Shown piece after piece: positions 1 to 8,674 of a DNA stretch of 64,000 nt. This DNA is from [Actinomadura] parvosata subsp. kistnae (GTDB lineage: Bacteria; Actinomycetota; Actinomycetes; Streptosporangiales; Streptosporangiaceae). Location of the stretch: the NCBI RefSeq assembly GCF_900323885.1, contig NZ_OOHJ01000022.1, forward strand, positions 1,116,001 through 1,180,000, read 5' to 3'. The notes below the pieces were generated by a model. The model made no database searches. It saw only the letters and a program-made list of their open reading frames with translations, and was not told the origin of the DNA. The translations under genes were made by a program, and so were the position numbers. Each line of letters starts with the position of its first letter. The first letter of the stretch is position 1.

Positions 1-786
1 AAGGAGGCGCTGAGCTCGTACGGCTGGCGCATCCCGTTCATCGTCGGCGCGGCGGCCGCGGCGGTCGTGTTCTACCTGCGCCGCAACCTGCTGGAGACGG
101 AGGCGTACGACGAGGAGGAGCGCGAGAGCGGCAAGGGCCGCGGCACGATCAGGGCGCTGCTGGGCCACAAGAAGGAGGCGTTGCTGGTCATCGCGCTGAC
201 GATGGGCGGCACGGTCGCGTACTACACGTACACGACGTACCTCACCAAGTACCTGTCGAACTCCGCGGGCCTGCCCAAGGAGACCGCCACGCTGGTGAGC
301 TTCTGCGCGTTGTTCATCTTCATGTGCCTGCAGCCGCTGGCGGGCGGCCTGTCGGACCGGATCGGGCGCCGGCCGCTGCTGATCACGTTCGGGATCGGGT
401 CGATGCTGGGGACGGTGCCGCTGATGACGGCGCTGGGCGGGGTCGACGGGTTCGGCGGCGGGCTGGTGCTGTCGCTGATCGGGCTGGTCATCGTGACGGG
501 TTACACGTCGATCAACGCGGTGGTGAAGGCCGAGCTGTTCCCGACGAACGTGCGCGCGCTCGGCGTCGCGCTCCCGTACGCGATCGCGAACGCGCTGTTC
601 GGCGGCACCGCCGAGTACGTGGCGCTGTGGTTCAAGGACAACGGCATCGAGTCCGGTTTCTTCTGGTACGTCTCAGGTTGCGCGGCCATCTCCCTCGTCG
701 TCTACCTGACCATGCGGGAGACGAGGGACGTGGCGCTGTCCCGTACCGAGCAGGTCATGGGGGAATCGGTCGCCACCCGCGTCTAA
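1..786 (+). CDS. kgtP: MHS-family MFS symporter, KgtP-like (5' truncated by window)
   Basis: Carboxy-terminal 261 residues of a major facilitator superfamily proton symporter of the MHS branch; the gene enters from before base 1 (GWRIPFIVG is readable from the first codons). The stretch YYTYTTYLTKYL, the loop GRRPLL and the late block FPTNVRALGV followed by AEYVALW are in the order and spacing I know from KgtP, the 2-oxoglutarate/H+ symporter. About seven inner-membrane helices are visible. A dicarboxylic keto-acid substrate is inferred from this resemblance. Its TAA stop is embedded in the -10 hexamer of the following regulator gene. Confidence 0.8.
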   Translation, partial: KEALSSYGWRIPFIVGAAAAAVVFYLRRNLLETEAYDEEERESGKGRGTIRALLGHKKEALLVIALTMGGTVAYYTYTTYLTKYLSNSAGLPKETATLVSFCALFIFMCLQPLAGGLSDRIGRRPLLITFGIGSMLGTVPLMTALGGVDGFGGGLVLSLIGLVIVTGYTSINAVVKAELFPTNVRALGVALPYAIANALFGGTAEYVALWFKDNGIESGFFWYVSGCAAISLVVYLTMRETRDVALSRTEQVMGESVATRV

Positions 787-789
787 CCT
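784..789 (+). promoter_or_regulatory. -10 hexamer TAACCT, probable leaderless promoter of the response regulator
   Basis: TAACCT ends six bases before the ATG at 796, the spacing expected when transcription starts at the start codon. It overlaps the stop codon of the upstream symporter gene. No convincing -35 is seen. Confidence 0.5.
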
Positions 790-795
790 GGCGAC

Positions 796-1461
796 ATGCG
801 AGTTCTGCTGGTCGAGGACGACGATCGGCTCGCCGCCGCCCTCACGAAGGCTCTTGCCCGGCACGGCCATGAGGTCGTCCGGGCGAGCCTGGCCGTCGAC
901 GCTCTCCGCCTGGCGGGGGGCGTCGACTTCGTCCTGCTGGACCTGGGGCTGCCCGACATGGACGGCCTGGAGGCGCTGCGCCGGCTGCGCCGGGTGTCGG
1001 CGGTGCCGCTGATCGTGGTGACCGCCCGTACCGAGGAGCGGGAGGTGCTGCGCGGCCTGCGTTCGGGGGCCGACGACTACCTGGTCAAGCCGTTCCGTAC
1101 GGTCGAGCTGATGGCGCGCATGGAGGCGGTGGTGCGGCGGGGCACGCGCCCGCGCCCGCAGCGCGACGACGTGGTGAACGTCGGGGACGTGCGCATCGAC
1201 CTGGAGGCGCGGCAGGTCACGGTGGCCGGGGAGGCGGTGACGCTGACGCGGCGGGAGTTCGACCTGCTGGCGATGCTGGCGCGCGAGCCGGGCGTGGTGC
1301 GCGGCAGGGAGGAGATCCTCGACGAGATCTGGGGCGACCCGCTGCTGTCGGCGTCGCGCTCGCTGGACGTGCACGTGGCGAACCTGCGCTCGAAGACCGG
1401 CCGCCCGGGGCTGGTGGAGACGTTGCGCGGCACGGGATACCGGCTGGGCTCGACGGCGTGA
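796..1461 (+). CDS. OmpR-family response regulator
   Basis: Cytosolic two-component DNA-binding regulator of 221 residues. The receiver domain (about 1-115) has the acidic pair EDDD at 7-10, the phosphoacceptor Asp49 in LLDLGLPDMDG, and Lys98 in the switch motif YLVKPF. A winged-helix output domain follows (about 125-218), with LTRREFDLLAMLA and the recognition segment SLDVHVANLRSK. The ATG at 796 has no Shine-Dalgarno sequence and fits a leaderless start. The gene overlaps the histidine kinase gene by four bases (GTGA), so the two are a cotranscribed pair. The signal and targets are unknown. Confidence 0.9.
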   Translation: MRVLLVEDDDRLAAALTKALARHGHEVVRASLAVDALRLAGGVDFVLLDLGLPDMDGLEALRRLRRVSAVPLIVVTARTEEREVLRGLRSGADDYLVKPFRTVELMARMEAVVRRGTRPRPQRDDVVNVGDVRIDLEARQVTVAGEAVTLTRREFDLLAMLAREPGVVRGREEILDEIWGDPLLSASRSLDVHVANLRSKTGRPGLVETLRGTGYRLGSTA

Positions 1462-2780
1462 ACTCGCGGCTCGTGGTCACGTTCACGACGCTGATCGTGT
1501 TCCTGGTGGCGGCGCTGGCGGTGCCGCTGGGCCTGGCCTACGCCTCGCACCGGACGAACCGGCTGCTGCTCGACCGCCGCGCCGACGCGACCCGCTTCGC
1601 GGAGCTGGCCGACCAGGCGGCCCGCGACGACGACCACACGGGGCTGATCGCCGAGATCAACCGCTATGCCGAGCTGTACGGGGCCGCCGTCCGCGTCCGT
1701 GACCGCGACGGCTCGCTGCGCCTGTCGGCCGGCAGCTTCGAGTCCGACGACCGGGACGCCCTGCGCCTGGCCCTGTCCGGGCGTACGACGGAGGACCTGC
1801 CGACGATCAGCCCGTTCGGCCCGGACACGGTGCTGCTGGCCGAGCCGGCCGGCCGGGACGCGCAGATCTCGGGCGTGGTGCTGCTGCAGGCCCCCACCGA
1901 CCAGGCGCGGCTGGACGTGTCGCTGGTGTGGGGCGCGCTGGCGCTGGGGGCGGTGGTCGCGCTGGCGTACTCGGTGCTGGCGGCCCGGCGGCTGGCCCGC
2001 TGGATCCTGCGCCCGGTCACGGAGCTGGACCGCACCACGCAGGCGATCGCGCAGGGCCGGCTGGACGCGCGGGCGCACCCCGGCGTCGGCCCGTCGGAGC
2101 TGCGGCGGCTGGAGGAGCGCTTCAACGCGATGGCCGACGCGGTGGCGGGGGCGATGGAGCGGCAGCGGGCGTTCGTCGCCGACGCCTCCCACGAGCTGCG
2201 GACGCCGCTCACCGTGCTCGGGCTGCGGCTGGAGAACCTGGAGCCGCATCTGCACGGGGAGGGGACGGCCGAGTTCGAGGAGGCGATGGCGGAGCTGGAC
2301 CGGCTGGCGCTGCTGGTGGAGGACCTGCTGACGCTGGCGAAGGTGGAGGCGGGCGCGGGCCTGGAGGCCAAGGAGGTCTCGCTGGCGCCGCGCCTGGCGA
2401 CCTGGCGGGAGGTGTACGCGGCCGCCGGCGTCCGTTTGCTGACGGACATTTCCGAAATATCCACCATCCCGGAGGCCGCGGCCCGGATCGCCGACATCGC
2501 CCTCGACAACGCCCAGAAGTTCGTCCCCCAGGGCGGCACGGTCACCGTCACCCTGGACGACGGCGTCCTGCGCGTCACCGACGACGGCCCAGGGCTCAGC
2601 GAGGAGGAGCGGGCGGAGGCCCTGGGCCGCTTCTGGCGGTCGGGCGCCCACGCGAACGTGCCGGGCAGCGGCCTCGGCCTGGCCATCGCCGCCGAACTGG
2701 CCCGATCGTGCGGCGCCACCCTGAGCCTCCTGCCCGCCTCCCCGCACGGCCTGGTGGTGGAGCTCCGGCTCCCGCCCTGA
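1458..2780 (+). CDS. Sensor histidine kinase, HAMP/HisKA type
   Basis: Membrane sensor kinase of 440 residues, partner of the OmpR regulator just upstream. Order of parts: N-terminal membrane helix (about 8-30), an extracytoplasmic sensor segment of about 120 residues, a second helix (about 155-177), HAMP, HisKA with the phosphoacceptor His245 in ADASHELRTPL, then HATPase_c with an N box (LDNAQK), G1 (DDGPGL) and G2 (GSGLGLAIA). It starts with GTG overlapping the regulator stop. No cysteine or metal-binding motif hints at the ligand. Confidence 0.9.
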   Translation: MNSRLVVTFTTLIVFLVAALAVPLGLAYASHRTNRLLLDRRADATRFAELADQAARDDDHTGLIAEINRYAELYGAAVRVRDRDGSLRLSAGSFESDDRDALRLALSGRTTEDLPTISPFGPDTVLLAEPAGRDAQISGVVLLQAPTDQARLDVSLVWGALALGAVVALAYSVLAARRLARWILRPVTELDRTTQAIAQGRLDARAHPGVGPSELRRLEERFNAMADAVAGAMERQRAFVADASHELRTPLTVLGLRLENLEPHLHGEGTAEFEEAMAELDRLALLVEDLLTLAKVEAGAGLEAKEVSLAPRLATWREVYAAAGVRLLTDISEISTIPEAAARIADIALDNAQKFVPQGGTVTVTLDDGVLRVTDDGPGLSEEERAEALGRFWRSGAHANVPGSGLGLAIAAELARSCGATLSLLPASPHGLVVELRLPP

Positions 2781-2783
2781 CCG

Positions 2784-3962
2784 TCAGGCCGCGGGAAGGG
2801 TCAGGCTGGAGTGGGCGGGGCGTTCCCGCGCGGCGGCCGGGGTGGTGGCGAGGGTGCGCAGCATGGTGTTGCGGCGCTCCAGGGCCTCGGGCGTGGTGGG
2901 GAAGAGGGCGGCGTCGCCGGTGCCGACCTGGGCCTGGTTCTCGGTGACGAAGGGGCGGGTGTCGCGTTCGTAGGCGGCGAAGGCCGCGGCGTGGTCGGGG
3001 TGTGCCGCCAGTGAGGCGGCCAGCATGTACGCGCCCACCAGCGCCAGGCTGGAGCCCTGCCCGGTCAGGAACGAGGGCGCGTAGGCCGCGTCACCGACGA
3101 GCGCGACCCGGCCGGCCGACCAGCGCGGCATGCGGATCTGGCTGACCACGTCGAAGAACAGGTCGTCGGCGTCCCGCATGGCGGCGAGCATGCCGGGGAC
3201 CTCCCAGCCGGCGCCGGCGAAGACGCCGGCGACCAGGTCCCGCTGGGCCCGCGGGTCGCGGAAGGCCGAGTGCGGCGGCTGGGGGCGGGCGAAGGTCAGC
3301 AGGGCGTGCAGCTCGTCACTGTCGCCGGCGGCGTAGAGTGCGGCGGCCCGGCCCGGGGTGCTCCACAACACGCCCTCATGGGCGAGCCCGAACGTATTGG
3401 GCACGGTGAAGCCGGCGAAGCAGTAGCCCAGGTAGTGGTGGAAGGGCTCCTCGGGGCCGAACGCGAGCCGCCGAGTGTGCGAGTGCAGGCCGTCGGCGCC
3501 GATCACCAGGTCGAACGTGCGCCGGCCGCCGCCGCGGAAGGCCACGTCCACGCCGTGCTCCGACTGGTGGAGGGTGTCGATGGAGTCCCCGAACAGCAGC
3601 TCCACATCGTCCCTGATCCCCGCGTGGAGGGCGGTGGCCAGGTCGCCCCGGCGTACCTCGAGGTCCTGTCCGGCGACGCCGCCGTCCAGGGCGCGCGGGT
3701 CGAGGGAGGCCACCTCGATGCCGTCCGCGTCGAGGAAGGTCATCCTGCGCGTGTCGACGTGCGCTGCACGCAGCCGGGGCAGGATCCCCATGCGCCGGAC
3801 GACCTCCAGCGCGGTGCCGCGGATGTCGATCGGGTAGCCGCCCGTGCGTGGGCTCCCCGACTTCTCGACCAGGGTGACGGCGAAACCGTACCTCTGGAGC
3901 CAGAACGCGAGCGCGGGACCGGCGATGCTGGCCCCGGAGATGAGGACGGTGCGGACGTTCAT
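2784..3962 (-). CDS. FAD-dependent monooxygenase (TetX/PHBH-like)
   Basis: Flavoprotein hydroxylase of 392 residues. The N-terminal dinucleotide-binding fold is GASIAGPALAFWLQRYG; a middle DG-type motif reads DLVIGADGLHSHTR, and the late FAD ribityl motif is VALVGDAAYAPSFLTGQG. It probably uses NAD(P)H and O2 to hydroxylate a small aromatic or polyketide substrate. The gene overlaps the upstream efflux gene by four bases (ATGA) in one operon divergent from a TetR gene. Modifying enzyme, exporter and TetR repressor together suggest detoxification or resistance to an aromatic compound; that role is inference. Confidence 0.85.
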   Translation of the reverse strand: MNVRTVLISGASIAGPALAFWLQRYGFAVTLVEKSGSPRTGGYPIDIRGTALEVVRRMGILPRLRAAHVDTRRMTFLDADGIEVASLDPRALDGGVAGQDLEVRRGDLATALHAGIRDDVELLFGDSIDTLHQSEHGVDVAFRGGGRRTFDLVIGADGLHSHTRRLAFGPEEPFHHYLGYCFAGFTVPNTFGLAHEGVLWSTPGRAAALYAAGDSDELHALLTFARPQPPHSAFRDPRAQRDLVAGVFAGAGWEVPGMLAAMRDADDLFFDVVSQIRMPRWSAGRVALVGDAAYAPSFLTGQGSSLALVGAYMLAASLAAHPDHAAAFAAYERDTRPFVTENQAQVGTGDAALFPTTPEALERRNTMLRTLATTPAAARERPAHSSLTLPAA

Positions 3963-5356
3963 GCCTTGTCTCCTTTTTTCACGATGCGGAACACCACAAC
4001 GGACAGTGCGGTGACGACGCCGGCCAGGCCGAAGCCGGCGACGAAGCCCCACTCGGCCGGGACGCCGGAGGCGGGCTCGACGGCGGCGGTCAGGATCGCG
4101 CCGGTGGCCTGGACGCCCACGGCCGAGCCGATCACGCGGGTGACCAGGACCAGGCTGGTGGCGATGCCGGTGTCGTCCTGATCGACGGCGGCGGTGGTGC
4201 TGGAGATCAGCGCCGTGATGCAGACGCCGCCGGCGAGGGCGATCAGCGCCTTGGCGACGACGAGGTGCCAGACCTCGGTGTGCAGGACCGTCAGGCCGAG
4301 CAGGGCGGCCGCCATGACGGCGATCCCGATGACGGTCACGGCACGGGTGCCGAACCGCCGCGCCGCGATCCCGCCGATCGGCCCGCTCGCCGCCGCGGCG
4401 ACGAGGCTGGGCAGCAGGTACTTCCCGATGTCGGTGGCGCCGGCCGCGAAGCCGTACCCGTCGGCGGACGCCGCGAGGAGCTGCGTGACGAGGTACGTCG
4501 CCACCGACGTGCCGACGCAGACCGCGAAGGTGATCACGCACGAGCTCCACATGCCGGGCACCGCCAGCATGCGCAGATCGACCATCGGCGCGGCGGCCCG
4601 GCGCTCGACGGCCACCCATCGGGTCGCGAGCACGACCACGAGCACCGCGAGGCCGCCGACCAGGAACGGCTGTGAGATGAGGCTGGGCACCATGGCGAGC
4701 CAGGCCATGAGCGCGAGCAGCGTGGCGCTCAGCAGGAGCATGCCGGGCCAGTCGATCCTGGCCTCCGCGCGGGCCGGCGGATCGTGCGGCATCAACGCGT
4801 TCACCAGCAGCGTCGCCACGACGATGGCGAGCGTCGGCAGCGCGAACATCCAGTGCCGCGACAGCCCCTCCGCGACCGGTCCGGCGATCAGCGTGCCGGC
4901 CATGCCGCCGCCCATGAACAGCCCGGTCACCAGGCCGATCGCCACCTGGGACTCGCCCGGCGGGAGGTATTTGCGTACCAGGATGAACGACAGGGGCAGC
5001 GCGCCCAGCATCGCGCCCTGCAGCACCTGGCCGACCAGCAGCACCGGCAGGTTCGGCGCCAGCGCGGACAGCAGGCCACCGGCCGCGACCACCGCCATCA
5101 GCCGGATCAGCACCCGCTTGGCGCCGTAGCGGTCGCCGAGCTTGCCGGCCACGGGCGCGAACAGGGCGCCCGTGATGAGCAGCGTGATGCTGAGCAGGGC
5201 TCCTTGGGCGGGGCTGAGGGCCAGCTCGCGTTGCAGGAGCGGGAGCGCCGGCGTCACCACCGACTCCAGGGCGGCGGTGGCCACGGCCAGCATGCCGAGG
5301 GCGAGGACGGCGGGTCTTCCGATGTGGGGCGGGGCGGCTGTCGACGTACGGGACAT
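3959..5356 (-). CDS. MFS drug-efflux transporter (DHA2-like)
   Basis: Inner-membrane proton-driven exporter of 465 residues with about 14 predicted helices, as in the DHA2 branch. Motif A is visible as GKLGDRYGAKRVL after the second helix, and the motif C-like GGGMAGTLIAGP follows later. I chose the ATG at 5356 because GAAAGGA lies about eight bases upstream; an upstream in-frame start would run into the operator. It is cotranscribed with the FAD monooxygenase and faces tetR across two palindromic operators, so it is probably repressed by that TetR protein until an inducer binds. Confidence 0.88.
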   Translation of the reverse strand: MSRTSTAAPPHIGRPAVLALGMLAVATAALESVVTPALPLLQRELALSPAQGALLSITLLITGALFAPVAGKLGDRYGAKRVLIRLMAVVAAGGLLSALAPNLPVLLVGQVLQGAMLGALPLSFILVRKYLPPGESQVAIGLVTGLFMGGGMAGTLIAGPVAEGLSRHWMFALPTLAIVVATLLVNALMPHDPPARAEARIDWPGMLLLSATLLALMAWLAMVPSLISQPFLVGGLAVLVVVLATRWVAVERRAAAPMVDLRMLAVPGMWSSCVITFAVCVGTSVATYLVTQLLAASADGYGFAAGATDIGKYLLPSLVAAAASGPIGGIAARRFGTRAVTVIGIAVMAAALLGLTVLHTEVWHLVVAKALIALAGGVCITALISSTTAAVDQDDTGIATSLVLVTRVIGSAVGVQATGAILTAAVEPASGVPAEWGFVAGFGLAGVVTALSVVVFRIVKKGDKA

Positions 5357-5399
5357 GGACGTCCTTTCCGGTTTCGGTTTCCGGGAGCGCGTCAACCAC

Positions 5400-5441
5400 A
5401 CTACACCGTGCAGTGTAGTTCGCTACACCGATGAGTGTAGC
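5400..5441. promoter_or_regulatory. Tandem TetR-type operators between efflux operon and tetR
   Basis: Two dyads with the same core, CTACAC-N6-GTGTAG. The first spans 5400-5419 (seven-base arms ACTACAC/GTGTAGT), the second 5422-5441 (GCTACAC/GTGTAGC). Their centres are 22 bp apart, about two helical turns, so two dimers would bind the same face. On the minus strand the first dyad contains TACACT, a plausible -10 of the efflux operon; the second abuts the tetR -10. This is a typical autoregulated divergent arrangement. Confidence 0.75.
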
Positions 5442-5446
5442 TCCGC

Positions 5447-5452
5447 TAGGAT
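5447..5452 (+). promoter_or_regulatory. -10 hexamer TAGGAT of tetR, probable leaderless promoter
   Basis: TAGGAT ends six bases before the ATG at 5459 and begins just after the second TetR operator, so a bound repressor would cover the -35 region. Confidence 0.5.
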
Positions 5453-5458
5453 CCGTGC

Positions 5459-6094
5459 ATGCCGACCACGAAGACGCTGCGTGCAGGGTCCGCCCACAAG
5501 CGGGCCGCCATCCTGACGGCGGCCCGGGAGCTGTTCCTCACCGACGGCTTCGACCGCACCAGCGTCGACGCGATCGCCGCCCAGGCCGGGGTGTCCAAGC
5601 GGACGGTGTACGACTACTTCGGCGACAAGCAGACCCTGCTGCGAGCCGTCCTCGACGCCGTCGGCCAGTCACTGGTCGCCACGATCCGGCGCACCCTCGA
5701 CGACACCCTCACCGACGTCACCGAGGCCGGGGAGCTGGAGACCGCCCTGGTGGCGTTCGCGATGCGGATCGCCACCGACATGCTCGACTCGGCCGAGTAC
5801 GCGACGCTGCAACGCCTGGCCCAGACCGAATCCGACCACCTGCCGCACCGCGACGACCAGCTCATCACCTACGCCCCCGACGAAGCCCTCGGCGAACGCC
5901 TGGCCGCCCTCGCCCGCGCCGGCCTCCTCGACGCCCCCGACCCCCGCCTCGCCGCCGACCACTTCATCGCCCTGACCTTCGGGGTCGCGCTCAACCGGCT
6001 CGGCTCGGCCAACGCGGCCGAGGACGATCGCGTTCGGCCCCTCGTCATCGAAGGGGTACGGGCGTTCCTGCGCGCGTATCGAAGGGAGGCATGA
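5459..6094 (+). CDS. TetR-family transcriptional regulator
   Basis: Cytosolic repressor of 211 residues. The N-terminal helix-turn-helix (about 15-60) reads ARELFLTDGFDRTSVDAIAAQAGVSKRTVYDYFGDK, split here as the usual F-x-T and Y-x-Y-F-x-x-K landmarks of the family. The C-terminal half is an all-helical ligand and dimer domain of the AcrR C-terminal sort. It is divergent from the efflux/monooxygenase operon and probably controls both that operon and itself through the paired CTACAC-N6-GTGTAG operators. The ATG at 5459 has no Shine-Dalgarno. Confidence 0.88.
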   Translation: MPTTKTLRAGSAHKRAAILTAARELFLTDGFDRTSVDAIAAQAGVSKRTVYDYFGDKQTLLRAVLDAVGQSLVATIRRTLDDTLTDVTEAGELETALVAFAMRIATDMLDSAEYATLQRLAQTESDHLPHRDDQLITYAPDEALGERLAALARAGLLDAPDPRLAADHFIALTFGVALNRLGSANAAEDDRVRPLVIEGVRAFLRAYRREA

Positions 6095-6105
6095 ACAGGA
6101 GAAAA

Positions 6106-6129
6106 ACCAGGTCCACTGGTCGATGGACC
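6106..6129. repeat. Inverted repeat after tetR, possible weak terminator or operator
   Basis: GGTCCA (6110-6115) pairs with TGGACC (6124-6129) over an eight-base loop; an alternative pairing ACCAG/CTGGT (6106-6120) overlaps it. No U tract follows. It lies 45-80 bases ahead of the antitoxin start and could serve the antitoxin promoter instead. Confidence 0.3.
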
Positions 6130-6172
6130 GTACTTCGAAGGCGATCCACTACCTGAAATGAGACTTCCAAGG

Positions 6173-6178
6173 TACTGT
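6173..6178 (+). promoter_or_regulatory. -10 hexamer TACTGT, probable leaderless promoter of antitoxin gene
   Basis: TACTGT ends seven bases before the ATG at 6186 and overlaps an alternative in-frame GTG at 6177, which argues for the ATG as the real start. Confidence 0.45.
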
Positions 6179-6185
6179 GGATGTC

Positions 6186-6665
6186 ATGTCGACGCCCTTT
6201 GAGGACGTGCCCTTCAGTGAGCTGCTTCACCACCCAGCGGCCACCGCTCGGCGCCTTGACACAGTCCGTGCCCTGCGCCTTCGCCGACGGGACGCGAGCG
6301 ACCTTGCGCTCATCCGCGCCGACCAGCTGGAGCAGGACTCCACCGTGGTCGACTTCACTGCCCGCCTGCTCGCCGGGCTGGTCCGCACCGAGAACGTCGC
6401 CGCGCTACGTCAGGCCCTGCCCGATGCTCTACCCTGGTCAGTCTTCCTTCCCGAGGAAGATATCGAGGCGATGCTCGGCGAGCTGGTGAACACGGCCCGG
6501 GGAGCTGCCGCGCTGGAGAACCTGGCGCCCATCGCGCTGCTGCTGGCTCAGTGGCGGCACAGTGCCGAGATCTATGCCGACCCGGCCTTGCACGCCATCC
6601 TCACCCGCGAGCCCGAGGGCGACCTCGGCCCTGTCCCCGTACCCGAAGGCGAGACGGCCGAGTGA
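6186..6665 (+). CDS. Antitoxin-like protein (prevent-host-death-like)
   Basis: Protein of 159 residues beginning MSTPFEDVPFSELL. The first 60 residues resemble the Phd/YefM-like DNA-binding antitoxin segment (SELLHHP, RLRRRDASDLALI); the rest, including LPDALPWSVFLP and ENLAPIALLLAQWRHSAEIYADP, matches a longer actinobacterial form I recall beside RelE-like toxins. The likely job is to bind and silence the toxin encoded next and to repress the shared promoter. The downstream gene overlaps by four bases (GTGA). Family assignment is from memory and moderate. Confidence 0.6.
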   Translation: MSTPFEDVPFSELLHHPAATARRLDTVRALRLRRRDASDLALIRADQLEQDSTVVDFTARLLAGLVRTENVAALRQALPDALPWSVFLPEEDIEAMLGELVNTARGAAALENLAPIALLLAQWRHSAEIYADPALHAILTREPEGDLGPVPVPEGETAE

Positions 6666-7000
6666 GCCCCAAGCGCGGCGACCGAGCGGCCCCGCCACCG
6701 GTCGGTGACGAGTTCGACCTACGCTTCGCCAACGCCGAGGCGGCCAGCGGCTGGGACCACCTCTCCCGCCATGCGACGGGAAACCTCCGCCGCGCCTTCG
6801 ACAAGATCCGCTCTGCCCCGCGTGCCACCGATGATCCCCAACGTCACCACCGCCTCAAGGGCGCGCTCGGCTTCACGGCTTGGAAGGGGCAGATGCTGGA
6901 GCGGTGGCAGTACGAGGTCACCGGCGGCGGCCGCATCTGGTACCTCATCGACGACGCCAATCGCACCGCCTGGATCACCTATGGGCCTGCAGAGAAATAA
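6662..7000 (+). CDS. RelE/YoeB-like toxin, C terminus interrupted by IS element
   Basis: Probable toxin partner of the preceding gene. It has the family-like run HHRLKG, then WQYEVTGGGRIWYLID near the C terminus, as in RelE/Txe ribosome-dependent nucleases. As it stands the frame gives 112 residues ending WITY-GPAEK, but the last five codons lie inside an ISAzo13-type element. Removing that element and one copy of its TAT duplication restores WITY-AGTGHPKATD and a 117-residue protein, the C terminus I recall for relatives. The present protein may be inactive. GTG start overlaps the antitoxin stop. Confidence 0.6.
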   Translation: MSPKRGDRAAPPPVGDEFDLRFANAEAASGWDHLSRHATGNLRRAFDKIRSAPRATDDPQRHHRLKGALGFTAWKGQMLERWQYEVTGGGRIWYLIDDANRTAWITYGPAEK

Positions 7001-7004
7001 CTCG
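6983..7004 (+). repeat. Left terminal inverted repeat of the IS
   Basis: Begins GGGCCTGCAGA and ends TAACTCG; the reverse complement of the right end begins GGACCTGCAGA and ends TAACACG. It supplies the substitute stop codon TAA for the interrupted toxin gene. Confidence 0.8.
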
Positions 7005-7036
7005 TAGCATTCCGGGTTCGCGGTCGATGGTCTGGT

Positions 7037-8674
7037 ATGAGCGTGTCGGCGGAGACCGTAGAGATGCTGGCTGCGAAACTTGAGGTGATCTTGCCGCATC
7101 TGGACGAGCGGCAACGCCGGCTGCTGCTCGGTGCCGAGGCGCGCGCACTGGGGCACGGCGGGATCCGGGCGGTGGCCCAGGCGGCGAGTGTCCGCGAGGC
7201 CACGGTGTCACGGGGCGTGGATGAGCTGGAGGCGGGCGCCGAGCCGTTGGGACGGGTCCGTCGGCCAGGCGGAGGACGGAAGCGACTGGTCGACATCGAC
7301 CCCCAGTTACGGGCCATGCTGCTGGCGCTGGTGGAGCCGGATGAGCGTGGGGATCCGACCTCGCCGCTGCGCTGGACCACCAAGTCCACCCGCAAGCTGG
7401 CCGGTGAGCTCACCGGCCAGGGGCACCGGGTGTCGGCCGACACCGTCGCCGACATCCTGCGCACTGAGGGGTTCAGCCTGCAGGGCAACGCCAAGACGCT
7501 GGAGGGCGGCCGGCACCCGGATCGCGATGCGCAGTTCCGCCACCTCAATGAGCAGGTCCGCGCGTATCGCGATGCCGGACAGCCGGTGATCAGCGTGGAC
7601 ACCAAGAAGAAGGAACTGCTCGGGCCGTTCAAGAACGCCGGACGGGAGTGGCGGCCGGCCGGTGAGCCGGTGCTGGTCAACGTCCACGACTTCGCCGAGT
7701 CCGCATCCGGGAAGGCGATCCCGTACGGCATCTACGACATCGCGGCCAACACCGGCTGGGTGAACGTCGGCACCGACCACGACACCGCCGCGTTCGCGGT
7801 CGCCTCCATCCGCCGCTGGTGGCATGCCCAGGGCAGCGCCGCTTACCCGCAGGCCACCCGGCTGCTGATCACCGCCGATGCCGGCGGCGCGAACGGCTAC
7901 CGCACCCGCGCTTGGAAGAGCGAACTGGCCGCTCTGGCCGCCGAGACCGGCCTGACCATCACCGTCTGCCACCTGCCGCCCGGAACCTCGAAATGGAACA
8001 AGGTGGAGCACCGGCTGTTCGCCCACATCACGATGAACTGGCGCGGCAGACCGCTGACCAGCCACGAAGTGGTGGTCAACAGCATCGCCGCCACCACCAC
8101 GAGCACCGGATTGCAAGTGCAGGCCGCACTTGACACCGGCGTCTACCCGCTCGGCGCCCGCGTCAGCGACGCCGAGCTGGCCGCCCTGCCCCTGACCCGG
8201 CACCTCTTCCACGGCGACTGGAACTACACCCTGCACCCCACCCTGGACACCGACCCCGACGCCACCGGTCACGACCAACCGGCCGAACGGTGGGACCCGC
8301 AGGTCCTGTCCGATCCCACCCTGACCGGCATGCCCCGCCCGGAACTGGACCGCCTGACCATCAACCTGCAAGCCCGCGATCAGCAACGCCCGCGAATCAA
8401 AGCGGGCCGGCCGCCCACTGTGGCGTTCACCGACCAGGTCCTGCTCACGGTGCTGCACCAGCGGCTGGGCCTTGCCATCGAACCCCTGGCGGTTCTGTTC
8501 GGCACCAGCCGGACCACCGCCTACCGCACCACCCGAAGCATCGGCCTACTCCTCGATCAGCACGGCACCCACATCCCACCCGCACCCACCCCGCCTGGGC
8601 TGCTGCGCGTCCTGCACGCACGCGTCCTCGCCGAAGACACCAAGGCCGCCAACAAGATCAAACCCGCGTGTTAA
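7037..8674 (+). CDS. ISAzo13-family DDE transposase
   Basis: Transposase of 545 residues filling the IS. An N-terminal helix-turn-helix region (about 40-75, GIRAVAQAASVREATVSRGV) precedes a linker with RWTTKSTRKLA. The RNase H-like core then has the first acidic block ISVDTKKKE, a second at LLITADAGGANGYR, and the late segment CHLPPGTSKWNKVEHRLF, where the final Glu lies. The C terminus ends inside the right inverted repeat. Start ATG at 7037; upstream sequence shows no strong Shine-Dalgarno. The frame is intact, so the element may still be active. Confidence 0.9.
   Translation: MSVSAETVEMLAAKLEVILPHLDERQRRLLLGAEARALGHGGIRAVAQAASVREATVSRGVDELEAGAEPLGRVRRPGGGRKRLVDIDPQLRAMLLALVEPDERGDPTSPLRWTTKSTRKLAGELTGQGHRVSADTVADILRTEGFSLQGNAKTLEGGRHPDRDAQFRHLNEQVRAYRDAGQPVISVDTKKKELLGPFKNAGREWRPAGEPVLVNVHDFAESASGKAIPYGIYDIAANTGWVNVGTDHDTAAFAVASIRRWWHAQGSAAYPQATRLLITADAGGANGYRTRAWKSELAALAAETGLTITVCHLPPGTSKWNKVEHRLFAHITMNWRGRPLTSHEVVVNSIAATTTSTGLQVQAALDTGVYPLGARVSDAELAALPLTRHLFHGDWNYTLHPTLDTDPDATGHDQPAERWDPQVLSDPTLTGMPRPELDRLTINLQARDQQRPRIKAGRPPTVAFTDQVLLTVLHQRLGLAIEPLAVLFGTSRTTAYRTTRSIGLLLDQHGTHIPPAPTPPGLLRVLHARVLAEDTKAANKIKPAC

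Noticed and set aside
6177-6179. GTG start of the antitoxin
   Set aside because: It overlaps the TACTGT -10; the ATG at 6186 has the correct leaderless spacing.
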